Origin: Sialis fuliginosa
Taxonomy: Eukaryota > Arthropoda > Insecta > Megaloptera > Sialidae
Length of the DNA stretch: 64,000 nt
Direction of reading: 5' to 3'
Assembly (NCBI GenBank): GCA_961205875.1
Contig: OY540813.1
Location: forward strand, 33,389,001 to 33,453,000
Part shown: one piece after another, positions 21,913 through 33,242 of the stretch
Numbering within the stretch: position 1 is the stretch's first letter
Layout: each line of letters begins with the position of its first letter
The notes under the pieces: model-generated
What the model saw: the letters and a program-made list of their open reading frames with translations, nothing else
Told to the model about the DNA's origin: nothing
Databases searched by the model: none
Made by a program: the position numbers and the translations under genes

Positions 21913-23308
21913 AGGGTTCCGAAGAAACCCTATTAATATCGCTGTCGTCCGTCCGTATGTCCGTCCGTCCGTCCGTCCTTTTCACTCAAAGCTAAATAGC
22001 TCGTAAACTATATAAGCTAGAAACTTGAAATTTTTACTGAACATGTAAAATGACACCCTCTAGTAAAATATGTACAAATTTATTGAATAAATAATTTTTC
22101 AGGGGGGGCAATAAAATATAAAGCTAGGTAAAAAAAATATTTTTTTTTATACCAAGGCATGTGGCACGTTAAAATGTATAACCAAACAAGCGGAATTTGA
22201 CCCTTTTTTATTTTTTTTTCTAAATCGAAAATGGTGCCTGTAGGGGGCTTTAAAGCAAATCCAAAAAAACAAAAAAATTGTATACCAAGACGTGTGGCAC
22301 GTCAAAATTTACGTCTCAATTAGTAGAATATGCCCCTATTTTTATTTTTTTTTCTAACTCAAAAATGGCGCCTGTAGGGGGCTAAAAGGAGTATTTTATT
22401 TTGTCCCCACCCCCCTCTAACTCTGTAACTACCGGCTCAAAAAATCTGAAAAAAATTTGGTAACGAGGTTTTGGTGGGACTACCAACGACAAATACTAAA
22501 GTCAATAATATAATTTTAAATTTTGGAATAATAGGGAGGGGTGTAAGATAATTTAAATTTTTTATTTTCATATCTAGGCATGTGATATGTCAAAATGTAC
22601 ATCTCAACTCGTAGAACATGACCATATTTTTATTTTTTTTCTAACTCAAAAATGGCGCCTGTAGGGGGCTAAAAGCAGTGTTTTATTTTGTCTCCCCCCT
22701 CTATCTCTTTAACTACTGGCTCAAAAAATCTGAAAAAAATTTGGTAACGAGGTTTTGGTGGGACTACCAACGACAAATACTAAAGTCATTAATATAATTT
22801 TAAATTTTGGAATAATAGGGAGGGGTGTAAGATAATTTAAATTTTTTATTTTCATATCTAGGCATGTGATATGTCAAAATGTACATCTCAACTCGTAGAA
22901 CATGACCATTTTTTAAATTTTTTTTCTAACTCAAAAATGGCGCCTGTAGGGGGCTAAAAGCAGTGTTTTATTTTGTCCCCCCCCCCTCTATCTCTGTAAC
23001 TACTGGCTCAAAAAATCTGAAAAAAATTTGGTAACGAGGCTTTGGTAGGACTACCAACGACAAATACTAAAATCAACAATATAATTTGAAATTTTGGAAT
23101 TATAGGGAGGAGCGTCATAAAAAATTGTTTTTTTGATATCTAGGCATGTGGTATGTCAAAATATAGATCTCAATTAGTAGAACTTGACACTTTTTTATAT
23201 TTTAACTTTAACTTAAAAATGCACCTGTAAGTGGTTCCAAACATTTCACGTAGTACGTACTTCGGAACCCTTATGGCATACACTCGTGTATGTCTTGCCC
23301 GAATTATT
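21908..23308 (+). mobile_element. Family T copy 2, complete
   Basis: Starts TTTTTAGGGTTCCGAAG with a GTCCGTCCGTCC tract nearby. Internal units of 285-287 bp begin near 22361, 22648 and 22933, each with AAAAATGGCGCCTGTAGG, and a degenerate end unit starts at 23215. It ends CTTCGGAACCCT (23260-23271), a perfect hairpin (CATACAC 23277-23283, GTGTATG 23286-23292) and TCTTGCCCGAATTATT. Confidence 0.88.
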
Positions 23309-24499
23309 TTTATTTTTTATTTCAGATGATCTAGTGACGAGCAGCAGTGATCACGGCAAAACACTTTTTTTGGACCACTCCCAAATTTCCTGTATCCCTT
23401 TTATTTTTTAATATTTTGCCTAAAAAAAATTAGAATATTTTTTGTAAATATATATCTTTCATGTGGAAAAACATTTGTTATTAATTATTTTAATGTGTGG
23501 CCAAAAAAAAATCCTAAAAAAGAGCTTTTTTTGGAAGTCTCAACTGAGTCTGCCCCCTTAAGGCATGGATTCTCAACCTGTAGAGTGCGCCCCCCTAGGG
23601 GGGCGTGATAAAACTGCAAACGTATTGAGAAAAATGAGAAAAAATATTATTAAAACATTTATTTAATTTACTGAAAGAAAATCAATAAAATACATTCTGA
23701 CATAATAAAAAATAAACTGCACGTTTACATTTACACTGATATAACACTTATAAATAGGATTGTTTCAGTACTGCACAATGTATTTAATAATTAACTTATC
23801 AATATTAAATATTATTATATCTATTATCAGTATATTATTATTATATTTTCAATATTATATTACAATTACAGCACGATCTCGGTATTATACTCACTGATTG
23901 TATTAATAGTTTTTACTATAAAAATATCTGAAAAAAATTCTACCTGAAGACAGTAATCGTAATTCAATTAATAATAGAAATTTTACTAATAATAGGCTAC
24001 ATGGTAAAAATGTAACACATTTATATATTTTTTATCTACTATTTTTCCCGTAATACTGATCTGCCCCTCAATTACCTAATATATTTTCTGTGCACGAGAA
24101 CGTTTCAAAAACAACCAAGACTCGAACACCAGCTCTAATAAATCAGCCATATTTTTATAGGAAAATACCTTCCCCAGGAAACATCAACACTTTATACATC
24201 ACCGTTTATGTTTTTATAACATTGGTGTTTGAACACGCCAGTTCACTCTATCGAAAAGGTTTTGTTTTCAATATCAGTATATTGTAACAAATCTGGAATT
24301 AATTCAATATTATTTATTCTACAAATATTTATGCAAACTTAATCATAACTCAGGCAATGTAGAACATTTTACTGGTCTGCATATTAGGAAAATGTTATGT
24401 ACCAACTTGTATATTTCTTGAAAACTAAAAAAATAATGAGTGTATCTATGTCAGGTTGCACATTCGAGAGATTGACGTGAATACGTATCAATGGGGTTA
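23309..24499. other. AT-rich spacer with a hAT-like end
   Basis: ATTCTCAACCTGTAGAGTG with a C/G-rich block near 23570-23610 resembles a common hAT terminus. No partner end and no gene seen in the rest. Confidence 0.5.
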
Positions 24500-24870
24500 C
24501 ATAAAACTTAGACTGGATTGTATAATATAGTTATTTCTTATGATTTATACGAACATAAAAACAATTAATTAATATTTACAAGAAAAATTGTAAAAATACG
24601 AAATGTACTTTTTATTATGTTTTATTAAATTTTAAAAACTTTATCGCGTAGAGAATATATTCTAATATGCTCTTACTTTTTTCAGTTCAATTAATTAATA
24701 TTTACAAGCGCAATCGTCGACATATAATTATTTTTTTTAATAATAATAAAGTTTTTAACTCATTAAAACTGGTTAAATGTTTTGATTTGTGGTTGCATCA
24801 CGTAGATTTAATCGAGACTATAATTTGAGACCAAAACCAGCGTGGTAGTTGCTCTGAGTGTCGAACTATA
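24500..24870 (+). repeat. Family F copy 1
   Basis: Shared with 54600-55060 and inverted at 26872-27345: ATACGAACATAAAAACAATT, AATATTTACAAGCGCAAT, TTAAAACTGGTTAAATGTTT, AATTTGAGACCAAAACC. Class unknown. Confidence 0.75.
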
Positions 24871-25888
24871 CTGATTGTAACTTTACCTTAGCTGAATTTG
24901 TAAACAATAAAGCCAAAAAAATCTATTTTTTCTTAACATAAACTGCAAATTTTCTTTTTTCTAGTTATCCGATTTGGTTGAGTTTTATAGGGTTTTATTC
25001 TGATAATAGCTGAAGTTAGTTCAAAAGGATTGCTGTTAATTTATAACGTTTTGCGACCTGTAGTGTGTTGCTGCCACTTAAAAATTTCAATTTCTCGACA
25101 AATTGAAATTTGTTTATATTCTTATAACAGAAAATTAAAACCAATCGTTATTAAACTAAGCAAATATGGAGCATGTAATATTCTCTTTTAGAAAATGTAA
25201 ACTTTTAAGTGGGTTACTGAAGAAATTTAAGATATAATGCTAATTTTATCAATGTATATTCACAAAAATTTTTTAGGACGAAAATAGAACACACATCTAA
25301 GCATAGCTTGCATCGGGTCTGTAATAAATAATCTAGCTATCAAAAAAAAAAAAAAATGAGAAAAAGGAGTTTATTCAATGCTTCCCAGTGGTGTTCCCCT
25401 AAATAGAAGAACTACTATGTTATTGATGTTTGAGGTTTTGTATTCCATTGTAATAGAAGAAACTTGCAGAATAGATAACAGAACATGTACAATGTATGTA
25501 AGATATTCAGACGTGAATGTTTATCATGCAATAGAGTTGGTTTCGATGAGCTGGATCGAACAAGATAAATGGCTATGTAACAGATATGAATTCTAATGCA
25601 CTATGAACAAATGGATTTTTAACCGATATTACAAAAGGGAAATACAGGTCATTTCATTCGTATGAATAAATAACAATGGTTTAATATATTCACCTACATT
25701 TACGTACAAAATAATAAAATAGAATATTAAGGTACCGAATATTTTCAGGATAGCAGCAGTGATATATGAATATGCTTTATAGTAAATGTTGGCATAAATG
25801 ATGTATGTATGTAGTATATCTCTCCTAAAGGTACTATAATAAACTTGTGTTAAGTACTAAATATATTAATACTACACTTTATTAGATA
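24871..25888. other. Spacer, no gene recognised
   Basis: No paralog seen. A 72-codon ATG frame at 25378-25596 has no recognisable domain. Confidence 0.5.
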
Positions 25889-26830
25889 CAAGCTGTGCCC
25901 GCGCGCCTTCGCTCGCGTGGACTACGGAATTATTGTTTAGGATTTAAAAAAATAGTTGAATTAAGTACAAACACGATTAGTTATTATTGTAATAAAAACC
26001 AAACAACACTTAAATTACCTACCAAACGCGAATCAGAACAAAAAATAAAATTAATTTTTGTTCTATTTCAATTTAAAAGTTCATTATTGAAAACAAAATA
26101 AACAATTGACAATCAAAAGAATACCGGCCTGTTTTCTCTGCCCAGCGTCTAGTTGGCACACGCTCTCCTTGCCGCACACAAATATTTATTATAAAACCAA
26201 GGTTCGAATTTTGACAGCTTATTTTCCCTTATTATGATTCTGCACTATTAATTTTTGGAATCAAAAGGAAAAGATTTAGTTGGCAGATTTAGCTTTTAGA
26301 ACTAAAATAAAAATCTTAAGAAAATATAAAAATAACAGACCTACTTCAAAAAAACTAATACGACCAAATTGGATGCTGTAAATGGCAAATTATATCTACA
26401 TTAAGTACTTATGACGATGAAATAATTTATTTCGATAAGGATTAATGTTTTGCAGGTCATAAGTCCACGTAAACAGAACCCAAATATTTTTAATTTTCTT
26501 TGTAACATAAAAGCAGTCATTGTGGCTTAAATACAAAAGTTAGATATATGGTGTCGCGGACTTTATTGTAGATCTTTTGATTTTACACAATTCTTTAATA
26601 CATTATTTTGTTCAATATTGAATGGTTTAGGCAGCGTATTGCAAAACAGCGCACCGACGGCAAAATTTTTACCGACTTGATTTACTATTATCGTCACTGC
26701 TTAGTTGTTATGTTACCTAACGTAACAAAATATAGCCTATAACCTGGCCTAAGAATGTACTATGAATTAAAAAAGAAACCACGTAAATCGCAGAACAGGT
26801 TCTCGAGTGATAAGCGCACTAGATGGCTAC
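25889..26830 (-). mobile_element. Helitron family A copy 3, 5'-truncated
   Basis: On the minus strand it shares the CTCGAGAACC region, TTACGTTAGGTAACATAACA, GCAGCGTATT-type and TTATGACCTGCAAAACATTA motifs with the full copies. Its 3' end reads GCGCGGGCACAGCTTG (CTTG instead of CTAG). It lacks the 5' AAGCTCAACG end. An internal block (about 26125-26365) is unlike the other copies. Confidence 0.8.
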
Positions 26831-26871
26831 AGTTAGTTGTTTCGACTAACACAGCGAAAATTTTTTTTCAC

Positions 26872-27345
26872 ACCAGATACTGAGTGGACATTTCAGAAAC
26901 TTGATATAATGCGCGCTAGCGTAAATTTAAAATCAATATATGTTGACACTCAGATCAGCTACCACTCGGGTTTTTATCTCAAATTAAAGATCTCCATTAG
27001 ATCTATGTGATACAAGTACAAATCAAAACATTTAACTATTTTTAATGAGTAAAAAACTTGATATTATAAACAAACAACAAAAATTAAATTTCACATTTCC
27101 ACGATTTTGAAAAATTGAAAAAAAAAAATTTTCTACGCGGTAACGTTTTTAATTATTTGATTAAAGTTTTTTTTAAATTGTCTAAAAACAAAAAAAAAGT
27201 TAATTTCGTATTTAATTTCGCTTATAAATATTAATTGATTGAATTGAAACAAAAATATAGTAGGTATATTAGAATAAATTCTTTTTGCAGTTTTTAGTGT
27301 TTTGACTAAAGTTTTTTAAATTGAACAAAAAATAAAAATACAATT
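26872..27345 (-). repeat. Family F copy 3
   Basis: Inverted match to 54600-55060, including TTTACGCTAGCGC, CATCAAGTTTCTGAAATG and ACTGGTTAAATG-like blocks. Lies between two inverted Helitron A copies. Confidence 0.75.
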
Positions 27346-27361
27346 TTTGTAATTCCACGAT

Positions 27362-27535
27362 TTTTCTTGTAAATAGGACTTGAATGTGAACCCGAACCCG
27401 AACCATAAACGCGAAAAAAACATATTATTCATTAACCTTAACCCGAACTATATAACCGAATTTTATGGTATGATGTGACTTATTAACTCAATTACTGAAA
27501 TTTACATATTTTTACTTTCTTTATACCATGTAACA
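27362..27535 (-). repeat. Family G copy 3, abutting a Helitron
   Basis: Contains GAACCCGAACCCGAACCATAA and a match to 12365-12420 on the opposite strand. It ends exactly where the TC of Helitron A copy 1 begins. Confidence 0.6.
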
Positions 27536-27564
27536 TCCTTAATATATATAAAGCTCAACGTCTC

Positions 27565-27598
<34 letters not shown>

Positions 27599-28426
27599 CG
27601 TTAGTTACCTTATCACTCGAGAACCACTTATCCGATTTACGAGTTTTTTTTTTAATTCATAGGTACGTTCTCTGGCCAGGTTATAGGCTATATTTTTTTA
27701 CGTTAGGTAACATAACAACAAAGCAGTGACGATAATAGTAAATCAAGTCGGAAAAAATTTTGCCGTCGGCGCGCTGTTTTGTAATACGCTGCCTAAACCG
27801 TTCAATATAGAACAAAATAATGTATTAAAGAATTGTGTAGAATCAAAAGTTCTACAATTAAGTCAGCGACACGATATGTCTAACTTTTATATTTAAGCCA
27901 CAATAACTGCTTTTATGTTACAAAAAAAACATAAAATATTTGGGTTTTGTTTACATGGACTTATGACCTGCAAAACATTAATCCTTATCGAAATAAATGA
28001 TTTCATCGTCATAAGTACTTAATGTAGATATAGTTTGCCATTTACAGCATCCAATTTGGTCGTATAGTTTAGAAAATATCTTAAAATATATTTATAAAGG
28101 TAACATTTTAAATGTATGGTGTCGTGCCGCATCGAAGCGATGTACATCAGACTGGATTCGCTTACGTTCGGTAGATATTCGGAGTCCCTCGGCTGACGTT
28201 TGAGTTAATTTTGTTTTCAATAATTAACATTTAAATTTAAACAGAACACAAATTATTTGTACTTTTTTCTTCTGATTCGTTTTTGTTAGGTAATTTAGGT
28301 ATTGATAAATTATTATTACAATAATAACTAATCGTGTTTGTACTTAATTAATTAAACTATATTTTTCAAAAATCCTAAACAATAATTCCGTAGTCTACGC
28401 GAGCGAAGCCGCGTGGGCCCAGCTAG
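27536..28426 (+). mobile_element. Helitron family A copy 1, complete non-autonomous
   Basis: Preceded by A, starts TCCTTAATATATATAAAGC, then a (GTCT)n tract at 27562-27600. Ends with the short stem CGCGAGCGAAGCCGCG and GGGCCCAGCTAG, followed by T. Termini, A/T target and the absence of inverted repeats fit Helitrons. No Rep/helicase coding, so it must use another element's machinery. About 891 bp. Confidence 0.88.
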
Positions 28427-28460
28427 TATTATATGAAACATACATATTATTATAAGTAAT

Positions 28461-29345
28461 ATATGTAAGTATAGTGAAGCCGATTTTTTTCGAACCCCGG
28501 ATTTTGACGGAATTATCTATTTTGACCTTCCCTGAATCCATTCTAACTATTTTCACCATGATGTCTGTGTGTCTGTCTGTCGGTCTGTAAGCGCTGTAAC
28601 TCAAATACGACAAATCGTAGAAGGGTGAAATTTTATATTTAAGATTTATTTTTGTCTGGAAAGAAAACGTCCTATTTTTGAAGACGATCTTTAAACCGGA
28701 TACGGATGTTTACCTACGTCGATTTTTTAATTTTTCGAATTACTCTGAAACTGCGAAATAGAGAAAAATGGTCAAGTTAAAAAATGTAGGTAATATATAC
28801 ATATGTACATATATTTATAATTTATATTCTATTAATTTTTTAGTAAAAATGAATTTTTGAAAAAAAAAATTTATTATTATAATTCAAATGGTTCATAACA
28901 GAGGAGAAATATCTGCCATGAGTGTCATGGGACTTTCTTATACGTATTACGGAGTGTTCAATCTCCGTAATACGTATATGTGTGTTTGCCGTAGGTACCA
29001 TGGGACTTTCTTATACGTAATACTGAGAGTGAACAGTGTAGGTGAATCTAAGTAATAACATAAAAAAATTCTTTCTGGCTAAATCATAAATGTTGGAAAA
29101 AAATGTATGGGGAATAAATTATAGTTAATAACATACTCGACATTTTCAAACATCCGTTTTCAGATATTACGTTAAAAAATCACTTGCATGTTATATAATG
29201 GAGAGAATAATATTACCTATATTATTCATTTTGTTCTATCTTGTTATTTTGTTAGAAATGTTTTAATAAACAAAGAATAACGTATACAATTCACTGTTAG
29301 GATTACGTATAAGAAAGTCCCGTGGTTCCTAAGGCAGATATTTTA
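28461..29345 (+). repeat. Family P copy 1
   Basis: Closely similar to 40494-41352: AGTATAGTGAAGCCGATTTT, CCATGATGTCTGTGTGTCTG, AACTCAAATACGACAAATCG. The last part is itself inverted: TCATGGGACTTTCTTATACG near 28925 and its complement near 29315. Confidence 0.85.
28940..28977. repeat. Perfect 15-bp hairpin inside P copy 1
   Basis: ATACGTATTACGGAG (28940-28954) pairs with CTCCGTAATACGTAT (28963-28977) around an 8-base loop. P copy 2 has lost the second arm. Confidence 0.9.
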
Positions 29346-29394
29346 ATCCTATAACTGAATTACATTTCAATTTCCAAACAAAATCTGAAAAATA

Positions 29395-29690
29395 TAAACA
29401 ATCTTTTAAAAGTAATTTTATTTTTTGCCCTTTTTTGTAGTTATATTTTAATGACTATTTATGTTTTTTTCTTCTTAGGGGAATGTTTTATTTGTTAATT
29501 ATTATAATATATTTTTTTCGAACAAAATAACTTTCTTTCAATATCAAACATGAACCCGAAACCGTACCTGAACCTTAAAAAAATAACGGTTTTTGAACTC
29601 AAATAGTTTGCAACATGTTGAACCCAAAACCCAACCGAAATTTATATTTGAACCCGAACCATAAATAAATTCCGGTTCAAGTCCCTGATT
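29395..29690 (-). repeat. Family G copy 2
   Basis: Inverted relative to 11385-12650. Carries GAACCCGAAACCGTACC and GAACCCGAACCATAAAT. Confidence 0.6.
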
Positions 29691-30054
29691 GTTAATATTA
29701 ATTAATTTGAATCAAAAATAACAGTATATTATATAAATAATTTAAATCACGTAAACTGAAATATATAAGGCCATTATAACGGATTAAAGATATAATCATA
29801 TCTATAGTAGGTATATTGATTCAGTATATGATATTACCATTCATCAACATCATTAATTTTAACAACTAATCGCATTAAACGTTTCCCTTAAGATACCATG
29901 ACCTTACATTTCAGAGCTTGTCAATCACAAAACCACAACTTAATTTAATAGAAAATTAGGTTCGTGTTTAAATTGCATCCGAATTTAATATTCAGTGTTA
30001 TAATATATTTCTGTGTATATTATTATATATATTTCTGTGTATACCTACCAGAAA
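29691..30054. other. AT-rich spacer, no gene recognised
   Basis: Nothing recognised. Confidence 0.55.
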
Positions 30055-30212
30055 AAAATATTTGCCAAGTGAATGTACAGTGCTTCCTAGTGCTTAATTC
30101 ATCAAAGGTAGTTAATTATTTAACAATATTTAAATAAAAATCGTATTTCGATAAATTTCCTGACATTGGTTAAGCATTTAATTTGTATACAATTTTACTA
30201 CAAAATTTTAAC
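30055..30212 (+). repeat. Family E fragment 4
   Basis: 5' part of E (GCCAAGTGAATGTACAGTGC start). Lies just upstream of E copy 5 in the same orientation. Confidence 0.75.
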
Positions 30213-30329
30213 CTCCTTGATTTACTGAATACACGACCTTGAGCAACAGGTAGGTTTATCGGTCAATAGGGTTCAAAGGGTTAATTAAGTTTAAACTTAA
30301 TTTTTATTGAATAAAATAGAATAAAAAAA

Positions 30330-31085
30330 CATCTGCCAAGTAAATGCACAGTGCTTCCTCGTGCTTAATTCACCAAAGGTAGTTAATTATTGAACAATTT
30401 AAATAAAAAACCGATAGTGTTTAGATAAATTGCCTGGAATTGGTTAACCATTTAATTTTTATACAATTTTACTAAAAAATATTATCTTGAAATTTTACTT
30501 AAAATGCACCTGATTATGTTTTCGTATATTTTTAATTTTTTGACAATTTTAATCTAAATCTAAAATGCAAACGTCAAAATGACATTTAATATGTCCAAGC
30601 AAATATCAATTTAGAAAAACAAATATGAATTTTTAAAATAAATTGAGATAAATCTTTGTAAGGGAATATTTTACAACAAACGTTGTCGACCCATATTAAA
30701 GAAAAGTTAATGCTCTACAAAAAATATTCTATAAAATTTTCACGTAACATGTGTCGTTCTTGAGATATCTTGAAAAAATAAATATTTTGGGGTGTCACCC
30801 CTCTCCCTTACACACGATTTTGAAATGAGACCGTCCTCAAGCCAGACCCAACCATCCAACCAAGTTTCAATAATATTGGTTCAGTGGTTCATGAGTTATG
30901 CGTGTGACAAGGATTCAGGGGAGAGGCGGACATACAGACAGACAGACACGGAACGAGAAGTGTTTGTCTTAACGTGAAACATATAAATCAATTTAAAATT
31001 TTGAAATCGGAGAACATTTGTTTTGTCTCAATCTGAAACGATTACAAAGCTTCTCATATCTTCGATATTGCGAGGAAGCAAAATG
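30330..31085 (+). repeat. Family E copy 5, long
   Basis: Extends from GCCAAGTAAATGCACAGTGC to the ATCTTCGATATTGCGAGGAA end also seen near 42360. The 3' part holds AACCATCCAACCAAGTTTCA, ATGAGTTATGCGTGTGAC and an ACAGACAGACAGACAC tract. It carries one 20-bp AACGTCAAAATGACATTTAA unit, against four in copy 2. Confidence 0.8.
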
Positions 31086-31694
31086 TTACGAGAGCTATCT
31101 TATCAAAAAGAAAATTATAAAAAAAGAAATTTAATAAATACTAAAATAATATCAATACATAATAACACATTTTTATTCCAGAACCACTAATAAATGCAAA
31201 GAATGTTTTTCTTTTTGTAATAAATTCTCCGTATTTGAAATATTCAAACGTAGATACAACAAAACAGACGTTGGTGATGTACAATTTATGATCAAACATA
31301 AAGAAATCATACATAAAATGGGCGTTTGAAAATTCAGCACTTATTATAAAACAAGACCACTTTATTTGAACAATAAAAAGGTTTTTATGACGGATCTGGT
31401 GTATTGATTGAAGGAGCTGTTGAACGGTTAAATAAGATTACACGCTAGAATGGTCAATAGTGATGGAGAATAAGCAATTGTTCGAAACAGAGTGTCGAAT
31501 AAAACAGTAAGGTTATATGTACATCTCTATATTAACAATGTTTAGTCACTTCTTACTATTCATTTAATTAGACTATTTCTATATTTTAGGACTTTTTGAT
31601 TTTAACCCTTCAGTCACGAGATATTACATTTCAAAAAATTATCTATATAATTTCTAAGCTATCGATGCAAAAAATCTGAATAAAATCCAGAATG
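31086..31694. other. Spacer ending in a family H fragment
   Basis: 31588-31694 matches the H body (TTTTGATTTTAACCCTTCAG, TCACGA.ATATT). The rest is unassigned. Confidence 0.5.
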
Positions 31695-32589
31695 AGACTA
31701 ATCAATTTCAAATTGAGACTAAACAATTTCATATTGGGAATAATCAATTTCAAAATGAGACTAAACATTTTAAAATTGGGAATTTTAAATTTCTCATTTG
31801 AGATGAAAATAAATAAATAATTTATTTAATTATTTATTATTTTAATATAATATAATGTATTTTAATATTATAATACAAAATATATTTGTACTGGCTTCAA
31901 TCAAAACACCCACATCCTATCATGGACCTCCAGACAGGAATTGTTAGCAAGTCCCCTAAGTTTTTTTTCCACCAGTTATTTTTCGGTCTTCTCAATAAAA
32001 AAAAATCTCATAAGTATGTTTGAATGGCTGTTTTCGGCCATTCAGTTATAATTTTAAATACGTAAATATATCATTCACTGATTTTTATTTTTGCTCCTCA
32101 CGCCGAGACTCTTTAGCTCCGGACCCCCAGGCTAGAGGTTTGTCATCCCCCACATATGGGCCATTGATACAATTATTATTAAACTTATCAATATTAATTG
32201 CAAATATTAATTAATTCAGATAACATATAATAAAGATATTTAATTTTTTAATTTTATTAAAAATCGGGTTCCCTATTATTAACAACTATCCAAATTAACA
32301 AAGCATATTTATACGTCAGATATGAATATGTGAAATGAGCGAAATATCTAGTACAATTAGCAACAATAATTTTCGTGATATTTTTCGTTCAATATTTTTT
32401 AGTCATAATCGAAACTCAAACCGAGTTCTCATCACTGGATATGTGGTATTTGAATGTCTAAATCACTTTAAACACTAGTTTTTTAAACTTAACCAATTTA
32501 AAATTGATAATTCTCATTTTGATATTGATTAGTCTGAAATTGAAATTGATTATTCCCAATTTTAAATTGTTTGTCTCAATTTGAAGTTG
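31695..32589. mobile_element. Foldback element with arms of 21-bp tandem repeats
   Basis: Left arm: four 21-bp units plus a degenerate one (31695-31800) of the form AGACTAATCAATTTCAAATTG. Right arm: the complement of the same unit, about four and a half times (32494-32589). The ~690-bp centre has no recognised gene. The architecture recalls Drosophila FB elements, whose termini are also tandem repeats; no sequence relation is claimed. Confidence 0.7.
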
Positions 32590-32984
32590 AAAAGGTATAG
32601 AATCGCCTGTGGTAGAAATTCAGCCAATATTTTACCTGCCTTAACGGTAACATACATACATAATTTTTTTTCGTGTACATATATGGCACAGTATCTCTCC
32701 TACCCTAATCTAACCTGCTTTTACAACAAAAATGTCCAAATAAAAACACTTCAATTGAACGCGAATTGAAATCTCTTTACGCATTTTCTACGTTTGACAG
32801 AAACCCAAAACTATTTTTTTTGCCGCTTGGTGGAGCTAGGAGTATTGCTATGCTATGAACGATGTGAAGGGAAATAAACAAACAGTGAAAGGTGAAATCA
32901 TGTGTGTATGCTAACTTTATTTTTTTATAGCACAGTACCTTTCGAATGATATAATATGTATGTTTCATTCACCTCCTTTTAAAT
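32590..32984. other. Spacer with inverted K repeat
   Basis: About 32925-32985 is the inverse of 18980-19025. No gene recognised. Confidence 0.5.
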
Positions 32985-33242
32985 AAAGTAAATGCACAGT
33001 GCTTCCTCGTGCAAAATTCACCAAAAGTAGTTAATTATTAAACAATTTAAATAAAAATCAATAAACTGTTCAGATAAATTGCTTGGAATTGGTTAACCAT
33101 TTAATTTTTATACAATTTTACAAAAAAAATATTAGTTCGAAATTTTTCTTAAGACGCACCTGATTATTTTTTCGTATATTTTTAATTTTTCGACAATTTC
33201 AATCTAAATCTAAATTAATGCAAACGTCAAAATGACATTTTT
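32985..33242 (+). repeat. Family E copy 6, truncated
   Basis: Runs from GTAAATGCACAGTGCTTCC to the first AACGTCAAAATGACATTT unit and stops there. Confidence 0.8.

Noticed and set aside
25378..25596. 72-codon ATG frame
   Set aside because: No homology recognised; length is expected by chance in this much sequence.
25895..26101. RNYCLGF... peptide repeated at several places
   Set aside because: It is the antisense translation of the conserved Helitron 3' end. Copy 1 has a stop in it, so conservation is of DNA, not protein.
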